From contig CANXME010000864.1 in NCBI GenBank assembly GCA_948144175.1, positions 248,001-312,000 on the forward strand: a DNA stretch of 64,000 bases, in the 5' to 3' direction. The position numbers and the translations under genes were made by a program. Positions 31,797-42,144 of this stretch are shown here, one piece after another (the stretch's first letter is position 1; every line of letters begins with the position of its first letter). The notes beneath the pieces were generated by a model. That model was not told the DNA's origin. It saw only the letters and a program-made list of their open reading frames with translations, and made no database searches. The DNA comes from Closterium sp. NIES-65 (lineage: Eukaryota > Streptophyta > Zygnematophyceae > Desmidiales > Closteriaceae).

Positions 31797-34354
31797 TTAC
31801 CCCTCCTCCTCATCATCGCTGCTGCTACTAAACCCACTGTCACCACCGCTACTGCTGCTGCCATGTTCAGAATCTGCTTCTTGCCCGTCCACCAACACAT
31901 TCCCCTTCCCCGCCTTCCTCTGCTTCTCCCTTCTCTTTGTAGGCCTCCTCTTCTTGCTGCTGCACCACAAATCCACAACTTTCCCCCATTCCATGTCATA
32001 CTCAAGCAGGCTCAGGCACATCAGGTCACTGAGCCTGGCATTGCAGAGGGTTGTCCTCTGTCAGGATTTAATCACGTTCTGGCGGCTAAAGTCGCGCTCA
32101 CACTCGACGGTGCTGAGCGGCAGGACAGCCACCGCTGTCCAGAGGCGGACGAGGTTGGGGTAGCTCCGCTCCCAGTCCTTCGTTCGCAGCATGGCCGCCA
32201 GGCCGCGTTGAAAGGTGCGCTCGCCTCGGGGAGCGCCAGCAAGGACAGGGACGAATGTCCTCAGTTCCCTCTTGGCAGCACGCTTATCCACACCTGCCAT
32301 GCATTACACACATAACAGTGGCAGAACAAGGAATTTTCTGGTTATGCACAGAGAAGGTACAGAAAACGGTGTTCCCTTTGTGATGCAAAGAGCACGGACA
32401 GAAAAAGTCAGAGTGTGGGCATATGACAGAATGGGTTAAGGCATAGGAGCTTGTGCTTACCCGGGATAATGTCTGCTCGCTCGCGGGCATGGAACAGGTC
32501 GACGAGAGTCTCGAAATGCTCGAGACACTCCTCAGATCGTCCCTCCTTGTCTTCAGGGTAGGTGTCTGGCATAAAAAGCCGGACACCGTTCAGGCTTTCG
32601 AGATCCCCTAGCCTCTTTTGGAGGTGGGTAAGCGTCGACTTGGCGTTGCAGCGGCAGACGTCGAGGCATGACTGCAAGTCATCCGGTGTCTTGCTGTAGC
32701 TCGTCAATTCCTCCTCGTGCAATTCAAAGCTATGTTGTCGCTTCTCCCCCTCCTTGTCCACACCTGCCACAGTGATTTTTTCGAGACTCACTGAGCCTGG
32801 CTAGAAAGGCCCCGAGATGTAGTTGTTGGCCGCCACCGAAGTCATCGCCGCACTCAATGTAGCGCGTACGGATGGTGATCTGGGTGCGGCGCACGCTCGA
32901 CTGCACCGATGTCATGTCGACCTGCAACATGACAAGGAACAGTTTCAAAAAGGACCGTACAAACAACAATGCTAAGAGTTTCGGGCTTACAGAGGCTACT
33001 CACCTCCCGCTTCTGAAATTCGAGGTTGAGGCTGTTGAGGATGTTGAGCATGTCGGCAAGGTAATACAGATACACATTGAACTTCACTGAAGTCACAATG
33101 CGGTAGAAGTCGTCATCCCACTCCCAAAGGAGCACAATGACGGTAGGGAGCACATGCACCAAGCGCGTGATGGCACCGCCGCGGCTCAGCCAACGAACTG
33201 AGTGAATTCCCTGCAGTTCAAGGTTTGTCTTACAGAAAACCTCCTGTAGCTCTTGGAACTCATTGTGAGAGGGATGCGACCTCCCAAGGTATTCCGCGAG
33301 TTCCTTAAGTATGGTGTCGATTAGGCCCAGCTCAGGTACTACAGTGGCGGCATTCTTGGCTGCCAGCACCTCTCTGCACAACATGAGGTGGGCACGAGAG
33401 AAGGGAGGGTAACGGGGATAGAAGGGCAGATTTGGACACGGGAGGAGTTGCATAGAATGTTTTTGCGGGCCGTTGCTGTAAGGGGAGGAGGAAATATAAA
33501 GAGCGGGAAATGGCATTAGCTGTACATCATGTGAGCGCATGCCTGCCTTACACTGCCTTACACTTTCTGCGCAATGAGATGGGCATTTAGATGCAACACA
33601 CACTGGCAATGAGTAATACTCACCGATGTGCTACGCAATGGCTGGAGAAAAGGTGTGGGGCCATTACACGCACCCGAGCCACCAGCCCGTTGTGCTACCC
33701 GTCATCGCACCAGCGCCATCCGTGCCAATCCCGGCGACCCTGCTCTTGTCGATTCCAAGAGAGTCAAGGAGGGTCAGCAACACGGAAAGTAGAGAAGCGC
33801 CATCGCATTTCTCCACCGTCAGTAGACCGATGTACTCCGTGACTGCACGAGATTCATGGAGAAACGTGGCAAACACGATCTGGTGTTTGCCATGCACACG
33901 ATCTGTACTCTTGTCACAGGTTATTCCGATGAATGGACTAGACTGCAACCAGACTTGCTGACGAGCACGGAGACATGCAGCAGTGCTTGCGATGAGCTCG
34001 GCAAACCCGTATCTGCATCAATGGGAAAAGGTACCGAGGATAAAAAACACTGTGCTTGTTGTGAGCAACCTCCGTACTAAGGTTCTCGAGTATAGCAACT
34101 GTTGTTGATCAACGGCTCACCTGGTATAATAATCCGTTCTTGGGGAAGCCTGGTGTCTGTCGCTTTGCAAAGTGACGAACCAATTGAACCCACATCTCAA
34201 TCGGTGCGTCACATTTGCAGATGAACAGCAGGGTCTCTAGCAGAGTGATGACTCTAACGCTGGATGTCTCCAGCCTTTGGACAGTCGATGATGCGCTCCT
34301 GCTTGTGAGCCGCCTGCTCCGCCATGGCCTGTCTCTCGATGACCGCTCTGTCAC
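31797..34354 (-). CDS. hAT-superfamily transposase, multi-exon, with an in-frame TGA
   Basis: DNA-transposon transposase or a host gene derived from one. Probable exons from the 5' end: about 34354-34121, 34012-33699, 33373-33004, 32921-32792, 32763-32461 and 32293-31797; most borders are GT/AG (GTGAGC, GTGAGT, GTAAGC donors). Conserved pieces: ETLLFICKCDAPIEMWVQLV; SSPFIGITCDKSTD (first catalytic Asp); GIGTDGAGAMTG (second Asp); IHSVRWLSRGGAI (Trp/Arg region); and the C-terminal dimerisation region YPNLVRLWTAVAVLPLSTVE followed by CERDFS (catalytic Glu). It ends in an acidic tail (SSSSDDEEEG). Resemblance is to the ZNF862/KIAA1586-like hAT group. A TGA at 32061-32063 cuts the dimerisation domain, and the phase between the first two exons does not match, so it may be a pseudogene. 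The N-terminal zinc finger was not found. Confidence 0.78.
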
Positions 34355-35466
34355 TTTTTGTTCTACCGCTTTAATTCTCTACAACGAAACAACGAAAATA
34401 AGTTCCTACCATTATACGGATATAATCATCTACGGAACCCTTATGCTTGTACATAACTTTCGTGGGTTCGACGATATTATGGATTGGGAGCGAATACTTC
34501 TACCAATAAAAAAGCCTAACGTCGAAGATGTCCGGCTACAAGAGCGGGCGACCTACGACAATTGTTCCAGGCAAATACAAACAATTCTACCGACAAAATA
34601 TTATACCACACAGATCTGCGCCTAAATAAGCGACCTAACAAGTGTGACTGCAGCTATCCTAACCGGGCTGACCCAAAATTAAAAAACCCACTCTATACGA
34701 CCTACGTCACTACGTCGAGGACGCCAATGTTCTGCCAGTGGGCCAAGCAGGCTTAAAAGACTACAAAGATCTCAAAGAGCTTGCGGAGCATGAAATGCAA
34801 ATGAAAAGGAGCAAATGAGCACAAAAACATCCATTCATACCCATCCACCACACACACAGAAGCCCGTGTCCAGATCTGGTCATCCAACCCTGGGCTGGAT
34901 GATTCTCCCGCCAAAAAATAAAGTTCCCTACACGACGCTTATTGGCTCTTGCAGCCTTGGGACTCTGACAACAACTGTTGCCGTGGCCACGTGTGCAGAA
35001 CACCTACACTTGGTAAACAATGACTATAAAACACAATGAGCAAACGTAGGATGCTACACTTATACTCATGTTATTCATAAAACACATAAAATCAATGGTA
35101 TAAAGGAACACACCTGCTGCAGCATTAAGGCTGGAGCCATGAAAAAAAACCGAGTTAAAGCATATAACCACGCAGAAAAGACCAGTTGGTCGCAACCGGC
35201 CATGCGACCGGCGGTCATCACTTGTCGGCCAAAGAGTTACGATGGCGAAAAATATCATACCCATGAAATCACTGGCACAAAGGGTCACGGGCAGGTTGGT
35301 TGGAACACATCTTTCACGGTCAGGTGGGCGCAGAAGTATGAGCGGCTGGCCTTGTCGTATGCGGCGGAGCCTTGCGCCCAAGCCCTTCGGAATCCGGAGC
35401 ACACGGATCCAAGGCCTCGGATCATGGGGCAAACGCACTCGGAACTCCACCACAACGTTATCAGAG
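34355..35466. other. Unassigned DNA next to the hAT transposase
   Basis: The minus frame 35004-35453 (149 codons) and plus frames at 34215-34800, one ending in a charged stretch near 34770-34815, have no recognised domain. One might be an upstream exon of the transposase, but I cannot connect it. Confidence 0.25.
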
Positions 35467-35663
35467 TCCCGCAGAAGGGATGGGGGGAAAGACTCTCCCT
35501 ATATCAACGTCATGTAGATCTGGACTGGAAGTGATGTGACGACTGTACAAATTTCAAATATCAAATTGGTTGGATGAGATAGATGCAATGCGGTGAAGAT
35601 AGGTGATGGGAGGGGGAATTGGTTGGACGCAACATTGGCGATGGGTGTGGGGCACAAATTCCG
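35467..35663. repeat. About 198-bp dispersed module, copy 2
   Basis: Nearly identical to 28064-28262 and ending at the same CAAATTCC/CGAATTCC word, where the truncated copia-3 begins. Confidence 0.92.
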
Positions 35664-37277
35664 TGCAGTGGGTCACTCGCTGGCTCGCAGGAGCGAACTG
35701 GCGAACCCCCGCATCCTGCAGGTCAGCACCACTTACCAAGTTCGTAGAAAATGAGGGGAAGTAAAGACCAGACAGGTTGCCAGAGGGGGTCGCCGGACAC
35801 GGGAGGACAGTGGAGAAGTGAGCAAGGACAGGACCCCCAGAGGGGTCTGCCAGAGAGACTACAACTGGCCGACCAAGCGGCGTCAGTGTGGTGCGGTCTC
35901 GAAAGAAGGAGCGAGAAGCCCCCGAGTCAAGGGTGAAGGTGTGGGAGGCCAAAGCCGACGCAGTACCTGATAGAGCAAACTCACCAGCACCTGAAGAAGT
36001 AGACGCACTGGTACCTAGAGCAGCAGCCTCGCTAGCACCTAGAGCAGCGGCCTTACCAGTACCTGGAGCAGCAGTCCCAATGCCCGTGTCGGGCGGAAAA
36101 CACCGATAACAGTCACCCTCATCAGTAATAGTCACAGCATACATGGCAGCAAGAATAGCATCAAAGTCAAGGTCAAAGATAGCTACTCCCGCCCTAGACA
36201 GCTCGCCCTAGCGAGGGATCTCAGTGGCCTCAGGGAACTGGTGACGCCAGGCGTCCGTCAGGTAGCCAACGCAGCGCTGGGTGGAGTGCGCACCCCCGCA
36301 CGGCTCACCCGCGCGGTCGCCGGTGCGTAGGACGTAGGTGCGCGGACCAGTACCCCCACCCCGCTGGCGTGCAGTGTACCACTCACGAAGCTGCTGAGGG
36401 GGGGGGGGGGGGGATCTTACGAGTGCGCTGCTCCTGCTGCTGCTGCTGATGCTACTGGCGCTGACCACCACCGGAGCCGACCCTTTGCGCAGCGCCACCC
36501 CGACCAGCTCCACCTCCTCCGCCGCCGCCTCCTCCACCGCCGCCACCTCCGCCACCGCCGCTCCCACCGCCACCGTCGCCGCCGCCTCCGCCTCCACTGC
36601 CGCCACCAACGCCCCCACCCCCGGCACCACTCCCACCGCCACCCCCACCCCCTCCGCCGCCTCCACCACCGCCTCCACCGCCCCCGCTGGCTCCTCTAGC
36701 GCCCCTGCCCCCCTTGCCCTTGCCAGTGCGACGTCTCTCGCTAGGGGCAGACGCTGCACCGACCGACTCAAGACCAACAAGGTCCGCCGCAGCAGCAGAG
36801 GCAACAGAGGGCAAGAGAGGAGAGGGGGAGCACCCCTCAAAGACAGGGGCACGAGGGTCACCACGAGAGGCTCCTACAGCGACTATGCTCTTCTCCGCTG
36901 CTAGGAGGCGCTCCTCGAGGAGGTCAACGGTGAAGATGGTGGGGCAAACGGAGAGAAAGTGGTCCCTGACCGGGCGAAGGGTGTCAGGGAGGCGGGTGAC
37001 TATGTAGCACTCTTGTACTGGCTAAAGTGCGCACGCCAGAGGTAGGCAAGTGGCGACGCACAGCAAGACGTGCAGCAGCATCGCGCGTGGCCCACTGTGA
37101 GCGAAAATTGGCGTCAGCATCAGCAGCAGGGGCAGGAGAGGCACCAGAAGTGAGGTCAAAGAGGGAGAGACCGTCTGCCCTATCGCACTGTAGGAAAAGT
37201 TGCAGGTCATCTACCCTCGCGTCAAAGTCAATGGCCCGACCCTCAGCGTCAAAAGCGAGGACACTGGGGGTAGCCAT
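35664..37277 (-). pseudogene. gag: copia-3 gag-protease pseudogene
   Basis: ATG at 37275-37277 (MATPSVLAFDAEGRAIDF). The capsid region is cut by an internal deletion: at about 37020 the sequence jumps from the ARFSQYKSA-equivalent directly to the YYIVTRLPDSL-equivalent, removing roughly 200 bp. The glycine tract (36455-36720) and the zinc-knuckle-like motif (about 36290-36370) follow; here the first Cys is Arg (GPRTYVLRTGD). A TAG-type interruption near 36210 and frame changes separate it from the protease part (FTLDSGASRSFF, about 35880). Non-functional. Confidence 0.85.
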
Positions 37278-37429
37278 GACAGTAGTAGACTAGCACCGCG
37301 AGCGGTAGGCTAAGGGCAGCGCAGTGGTAGAGGTGCCGCTCTTACCGGGCAGGCGAGAAGGACCGAGGCTCGCCGGTAGGAACAAGGCCGCGACGGTAGT
37401 GACCGGGTGTAGCAGACAGGGCGGCTTGG

Positions 37430-38130
37430 ACGGCTCGGCGGCTCGGCACCAACAGCAGCTCGGCGGCTCGGTGACTCAGCGGCTTGGGCGACTCGGCGGC
37501 TCGGGCGGCTTGGCTGGAACGGCGGCTCGGCAGCTCGGGCGGCACGGCTACTGCAGGTACAGTGGCGGCTGCTGCTGCAGTGACGGCGGTGGTTGCCGCT
37601 GCAGGAGGCGGCGACGGCGGGCCGCTGTAGGAGACGGCAATGGCGGCCGCTGCTTCAGGGACGGCGGCGGCTGCCGCTGCTGGAGAGACGGCGGCGGCGG
37701 CCGCTGCTCCAGGGACGGCTGCGGCCGCTGCTGTAGGGGCGGCGGCGGCGGCCGCTGCTGCAGAGACGGCGGCGGCCGCTGCTGTATGGACGGCGGCGGC
37801 GGCTGCTGCTGCAGGGACGGCGGCGGCCGCTGCTAGAGGTGGCGACGGCGGGCCGCGAAGGGGCCGTAGGGGGGGGGGGGGGGCGCAAGAGCGGCGCGAG
37901 GGGCCGTAAGGGGCCGGAAGGGCAGCGCGAGGGGCCGACAGGCAGCGCGAGGGGCAGCAAGGGCGGCGCGCGGGGCCGACGGGCGGCGCGAGGGGCCGCA
38001 AGGGCGGCGCGCGGGGCCGACGGGCGGTGTGAGGGGCCGCAAGGGCGGCGCGAGGGGCCGCAAGGGCGGCGCGCGGGGCCGTAAGGGGGGCTCAAGGGGC
38101 CGAGAGAGGGGGCCGCTAAGGGCGGCGCGA
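37430..38130 (-). repeat. GC-rich minisatellites in copia-3 leader
   Basis: Blocks of GGCGGCTCGG, GACGGCGGCGGCCGCTGCTG and GGGGCCGCAAGGGCGGCGCG repeats between primer site and gag, with a G run at about 37869-37882. They produce long Ala/Gly/Pro/Arg frames on both strands. Confidence 0.85.
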
Positions 38131-38238
38131 CGGTAGGGAGGGCACTCGGGGCGTGACTCGGGCAGGAGCGAAGCGCGCTCCGGGCAGGAAAAAAAAAATT
38201 CGAGGTGGACCCTAGAAAGCGTTCCCTCTAGGGAACCT

Positions 38239-38250
38239 GCTCTGAAACCA
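38239..38250 (-). other. copia-3 primer-binding site
   Basis: Minus strand TGGTTTCAGAGC immediately follows the 5' LTR; one change (A to T) from the initiator-Met site. Confidence 0.8.
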
Positions 38251-38374
38251 TGAGAAGAAAGGAGGAATGAAATGACTAAGGGAATGTTGGGTACAAGTAC
38301 AAACCCTAGAAAGCTGTACCCCATATGTGCTACCCCATTATAGCCTACAGCAGCTAAGTCATATAAATCTGACA
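38251..38374 (-). repeat. copia-3 5' LTR
   Basis: 124 bp, minus strand TGTCAGATTTATATGAC ... CTTTCTTCTCA, bounded inside by the primer-binding site. Confidence 0.85.
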
Positions 38375-38439
38375 CGTTCGGGTGGCTCGAGGGGTTGTAG
38401 CAATCCAGCTGGCGGCTGAGAGATTAGCAAGTGTGGTAA

Positions 38440-39010
38440 TGGGGAGAGATGGAGCAAGGAGCGTTCTATGCTCTGCTTAAGGCAACCAAGACGGTAACCG
38501 TGCAAACGCTACCCATCAAGGAGGACCTGTTCATGCTATATACGGACTAGAGCAACTCGAAGGTGGGAGCAATACTATGCAAGGAGAGAGAAGGCAAGGA
38601 GAAAGTGATGGCCTTTGCCAATAGGAGTTGTAATCCAGCCGAGGCCAGCTACAGCTCCTACAAAGGGGAGGGCCAGCTACAGGTGTGGGCAATAACATTC
38701 TACTAATTGTACTTACAAAGAATGACAGAGCACCAACCAGTGGCCATGCTAATTATCAACCAGGCCATGACGATGTGGCTATTGGAGTTCACCATAAGTC
38801 ACCAACGAGGCAAATCAATGCAGCACGTGGATGGGTTGTAAAGGAACCTACTGCCAGCAAGGCCGACAGCATGTCTAGTTGCATTGGCCAGAGAAATTGA
38901 TGGAAAGGGAACCAGGCGTGGGCAAGAGATAGGGGCAGATGAGGTGCGGGAGGATGAGGAAATACTTCGGTGGGTAAGAGGGAAGACGATAGAGGCAGAA
39001 CCTGTCAGAA
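38440..39010 (+). pseudogene. pol: Ty3/gypsy RT/RNase H remnant
   Basis: The plus strand reads FYALLKATKTVTVQTLP, then EDLFMLYTD-stop-SNSKVGAILC, EKVMAFANRSCNPAEASYSS and YKGEGQLQVWAITFY, matching the end of a gypsy RT and its RNase H (consensus YTDASD, VAYASRSLNPAE, Y(S/T)..E.L). The continuation EHQPVAMLIINQAMT and GKSMQHVDGL resembles the rest of RNase H. Stops and frame changes show long decay. It ends where a copia LTR (39011) has inserted. Confidence 0.75.
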
Positions 39011-39132
39011 TGTTATCTTATATTCTAGCCTGTAGTGGGGTGCTCTATAGCGAGTACAACCCTTCTAGGGTTTGCTAGTTGTATCCTCATTCCTTGTAGT
39101 TCAATCCTCTTTTCTTTCTTCTAATTTTGTCA
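39011..39132 (+). repeat. LTR of a fourth copia-like fragment
   Basis: 122 bp from TGTTATCTTA to TTTTGTCA, bounded on the right by a perfect primer-binding site. The sequence is unlike the other LTRs in the window. Confidence 0.75.
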
Positions 39133-39144
39133 TGGTATCAGAGC
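39133..39144 (+). other. Primer-binding site of the fourth copia-like fragment
   Basis: TGGTATCAGAGC followed by AGGTCG; exact match to the initiator-Met site. Confidence 0.85.
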
Positions 39145-39665
39145 AGGTCGATCCTCTTGGATCGATCCTGTGGGTGGGTTACCACCTCCACGCTTCCGCT
39201 ACAACTTTCTCCTTCCCGCCGTGCGCCCCGAGGCACGCGGCGGTTTTCTGCCCGCCGTGCGCCCCGAGGCGCACGGCGGTTTTCTGCCTGCCGTGCGCCC
39301 CGAGGCGCGCGGCGGTTCTCTGCCCGCTGTGCGCCCCGAGGCGCGCGGCGGGCGTCTGCCCCGTCGTTCGTCGCGTCGCCTTCTAGAGGCGCCGCGACGG
39401 GCGACGGGGACCCGTCGCGGCCCCGCTGCCCTACCTTCGCGGCCCACCCGCCGCCCTACCTTCGCGGCCACCCGCCGCCCTTCCTTCGCGGCCACCCGCC
39501 GCCCTACCTTCGCGGCCCACCCGCCGCCCTACCTTCGCGGCCCCGCCGCCCCTTCTGTCGCGGCCTCGCCGCCCTACCTGCGGCCCGTCCCCCTACCTGC
39601 GGCCCCGGCCCCGGCCCCGTGCCCCTACCTGCGACCCTCTCAGGCCCGTGGTGGGCCCCTTTCTC
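39145..39665 (+). repeat. Leader of a truncated retrotransposon with 36-bp GC repeats
   Basis: Contains about four copies of a 36-bp unit (CCGTGCGCCCCGAGGCGCGC plus CGGTTTTCTGCCC), then CGCGGCCACCCGCCGCCCTA-type repeats. The CGTGCGCCCCGAGGC word also occurs in the leader of the small LTR element at 47440-47580 on the other strand. Gag and all coding regions are missing; sequence passes into gypsy integrase. Confidence 0.75.
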
Positions 39666-39689
39666 CACCCCCCGAAATGGCGCTGAGCC

Positions 39690-40195
39690 GCAGAGGAAAA
39701 CGGTACATACCAATAATGATCGAGCACATGTAAAAATGGGTAGAGGTGAGAGCGTTACCTGGTAAAAACTCGGCGCGCATAGTAGAAGCTTTCGAGGAGC
39801 AGGTGCTCACAAGATGTGGGGCGTGTGGAGAAGTGCTGCAGGATCGGGGGACAGAGTTTTGGGGTGAGTTTGAGAAGCTGCTGGTAGAGACAGGAATCAC
39901 ACACCACAAAGCCTCAAAGTATCACCTATAGAGTAACGAGTAAACAGAGAGGTTTGTATAGAAGGTGAAAAGAGGGCTGAGAGCCGATGGGGAGAGGTAC
40001 AAGAGGGACTGGGATGCGAGGCTTCTGTCGGTAGTGGTGGGGTACAAACAGGTTGCATTGAGAGACGTGTCCCTATAATACATACTCTTAGAAAGGGAAC
40101 AAATGCTGCAAGTAGATGCGCCTAATATTCTGATAGAGACAGTGACAGCAGGGAGCGAGGAGAAGTGGGAGGGAGGTCCTCAGCTACAATGTTCG
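39690..40195 (+). pseudogene. pol: Ty3/gypsy integrase remnant
   Basis: The plus strand reads RYIPIMIEHM-stop-KWVEVRALPGKNSA, FEEQVLTRCGACGEVLQDRGTEF and WGEFEKLLVETGITHHKASKYH, the gypsy integrase core with the Asp of the DRGTEF motif. It then has FVKVKRGLRADGERYKRDWD and VVVGYKQVALRDVSLQYILL. The N-terminal zinc-binding part is missing. With 38440-39010 it forms one gypsy copy split by the fragment at 39011-39665. Confidence 0.78.
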
Positions 40196-40277
40196 TGATC
40201 TACGTAGAGCCCGCCATATCGAATTCTAGCTATGCTGGGTCAGAGGGTCCAAAATCGAAACGTATCCAGTCGTGACA

Positions 40278-40412
40278 TGTTGAGATTAGAGAGAGGAATG
40301 AGTGCACTATGAAATGAAACGAGTACAAGTACCAACCCTAATTGGGTTGTACCCCCTATGGGCTACCCCACTACAGCCTAAATATATGCATTAGCAATAT
40401 AATCATCTGACA
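40278..40412 (-). repeat. copia-2 3' LTR
   Basis: 135 bp, minus strand TGTCAGATGATTATATTGC ... CTAATCTCAACA. The adjacent internal CTATGGGGGTG (minus strand, 40413-40423) is the polypurine tract. Confidence 0.92.
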
Positions 40413-40629
40413 CACCCCCATAGGCAAAGTGGGGGAGAGCAAGGGGTCACAAGACCAGTCAAGCAAAGCAAAGCAAAGCAAGCTCAGGGTGGATCTCAAG
40501 GATACCACACAAATTCCGAGCACAAGGTCAAGGCCACAAGGCCACTTCACATGCAGCAGAGCATATATATATATAACAGTGCTAAACAAGCAAGAGCAAG
40601 GATATATATATGCAGCAGTACAAGCAAGG

Positions 40630-42144
40630 TCAAGAGGTAAGCAAGTGAGGCCCAGTGGGCACAAGGCCTAGCAGAGTGCAAAAGCGCTTATGGTCACGAG
40701 GCGGAAGTGCCTTGGTGAACACATCAGCAATGTTGGCCTCAGTGGCCACGAAACGCAGGCGAAGCTGACCACGCTGCTGCAGCTCTCGAGCAAGGAAGTA
40801 GCGCAGAGCAATGTGCTTCGTCCTGTGCTCCAGTCTGTGCTCCTGACACAAAGCAATGGTTGCCTTGTTGTCGACGTACAGCACTGGAGGAGAACGAGGC
40901 CGCTCTCCAAGGTCAGTCAGCAGGTAGGTGAGCCAGCGAAGCTCCTGGGCAGCCATGGCCGTGGCGTAGATCTCAGCCTCACAGCTGGAGCTGAGAACCG
41001 AAGAAGAGCGAGTAGAGCGCCAAGAGACAGAGCCAGAGCCAAGACTGAAGGTGTAACCCTGAGACGACCTCTGAGTAGCCTGGTCATCAGCCCAAGAAGC
41101 GTCCGAGTGCCCAGTGAGCACAAGCCGCTCACGCCCTCCAAGCACTAGCCCCATGCCCGACGTACTGCACAAGTAGCGCAACACCCTCTTAGCTGCATCC
41201 ATGTGCTCCTTCCGATGACGGCAGGGAGCAACATAGCGTGCTAAGATGCTGAGAGGGTATGCGAGGTCAGGTCGAGTGCAGGTCATCAGGTACATGAGGC
41301 AGCCCACAAGCTCTGGATACGGACCACTCGGCTCTACGGACTCATCCGAAGGCGGAGCTGAGAGCGAGTGGCCCGTAGGCAGAGGAGTGGACTGAGGCGA
41401 GGAGTACGTGAAGCCGAAGTGCTGAAGGACCTGTTGCACCATGTGTGACTGAGTCAGGGTAATGGTGCGGCGTGCTCTGTCCCGGGTGATTCGCAAGCCA
41501 AGAAAGCTTGTCAGTTCACCCAGGTCTGTGCACGTGTGTCTCTTCTGCAGCTCAGACTTCACGTGGGCGAGTGCGGCAGTGTCCGCAGTGGCAAAGACCA
41601 AGTCGTCGACATACACGAGGATGTAGAACGGCGGCAGCGAGGTGTCGGTGCGCAGAAACAGCGACGGGTCTGCAGTAGAAGGAGCAAACCCAAGAGCCGC
41701 AAGTGTAGTCCTCAGTGTGTCGTGCCACTCACGCGGCGCCTGGCGAAGACCGTAGACTGGCCGCCGGAGGCTCCACTGGGTACCAGGAGGGAACGACCCA
41801 GTGAAGCCAGGAGGGCGGCGCAGCCAGATCTCCTCGTGCAGGCGGCCCTGCAGGAAAGCAGTGCTGAAGTCAAGAGAGTGTAGCTTGTAGTCTCGCTGAG
41901 CAGCGACGTGTAGTAGAACCCGAAGAGTGGTCATCTTCGGGGTCGGGGAGAAGGTCTGAAAGAAGTCAACTCCCTGTCGCTGACTGAAGCCACGAGCCAC
42001 GTAGCGCGCCTTGAAGACAGGCGGAGAACCCGGCGGCCGCTTCACCCTGAAGATCCACATGCCACTGACAATGTTCGCCCCAGGAGGGGGAACAGCGTCA
42101 ACGTAGGTGCCTGTGGACTTCCAGGAAGCAATCTCTGCGTCCAT
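40630..42144 (-). CDS. pol: copia-2 reverse transcriptase and RNase H (open frame)
   Basis: An uninterrupted 504-codon stretch starting at AMDAEIASWKSTGTYVDAVP. RT motifs: VFKARYVARGFSQRQGVDFF, LDFSTAFLQG and the catalytic YVDDLVFA (about 41610). RNase H: GHSDASWADD, SSCEAEIYAT and LYVDNKATIA, then the tail HRTKHIALRYFLAR and DVFTKALPPRDHKRF. It would copy element RNA into DNA and degrade the template. It has no start of its own; it is the 3' end of the polyprotein, separated from upstream pol by two TAG codons in the linker, and is the best-preserved coding part of any retrotransposon here. Confidence 0.9.
   Translation of the reverse strand: MDAEIASWKSTGTYVDAVPPPGANIVSGMWIFRVKRPPGSPPVFKARYVARGFSQRQGVDFFQTFSPTPKMTTLRVLLHVAAQRDYKLHSLDFSTAFLQGRLHEEIWLRRPPGFTGSFPPGTQWSLRRPVYGLRQAPREWHDTLRTTLAALGFAPSTADPSLFLRTDTSLPPFYILVYVDDLVFATADTAALAHVKSELQKRHTCTDLGELTSFLGLRITRDRARRTITLTQSHMVQQVLQHFGFTYSSPQSTPLPTGHSLSAPPSDESVEPSGPYPELVGCLMYLMTCTRPDLAYPLSILARYVAPCRHRKEHMDAAKRVLRYLCSTSGMGLVLGGRERLVLTGHSDASWADDQATQRSSQGYTFSLGSGSVSWRSTRSSSVLSSSCEAEIYATAMAAQELRWLTYLLTDLGERPRSPPVLYVDNKATIALCQEHRLEHRTKHIALRYFLARELQQRGQLRLRFVATEANIADVFTKALPPRDHKRFCTLLGLVPTGPHLLTS

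Larger units (their letters stand above)
35664..38374 (-). mobile_element. copia-3, 3'-truncated Ty1/copia element (copia-1 family)
   Basis: Minus strand: 5' LTR 38251-38374, primer-binding site 38239-38250, GC-repeat leader to 37278, then gag/protease ending abruptly in the middle of pol (after the residues VTHCTE) at 35664. Integrase, RT, RNase H and the 3' LTR are absent. The LTR aligns with the copia-1 3' LTR. It sits immediately beside a Ty3/gypsy remnant. Confidence 0.88.
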
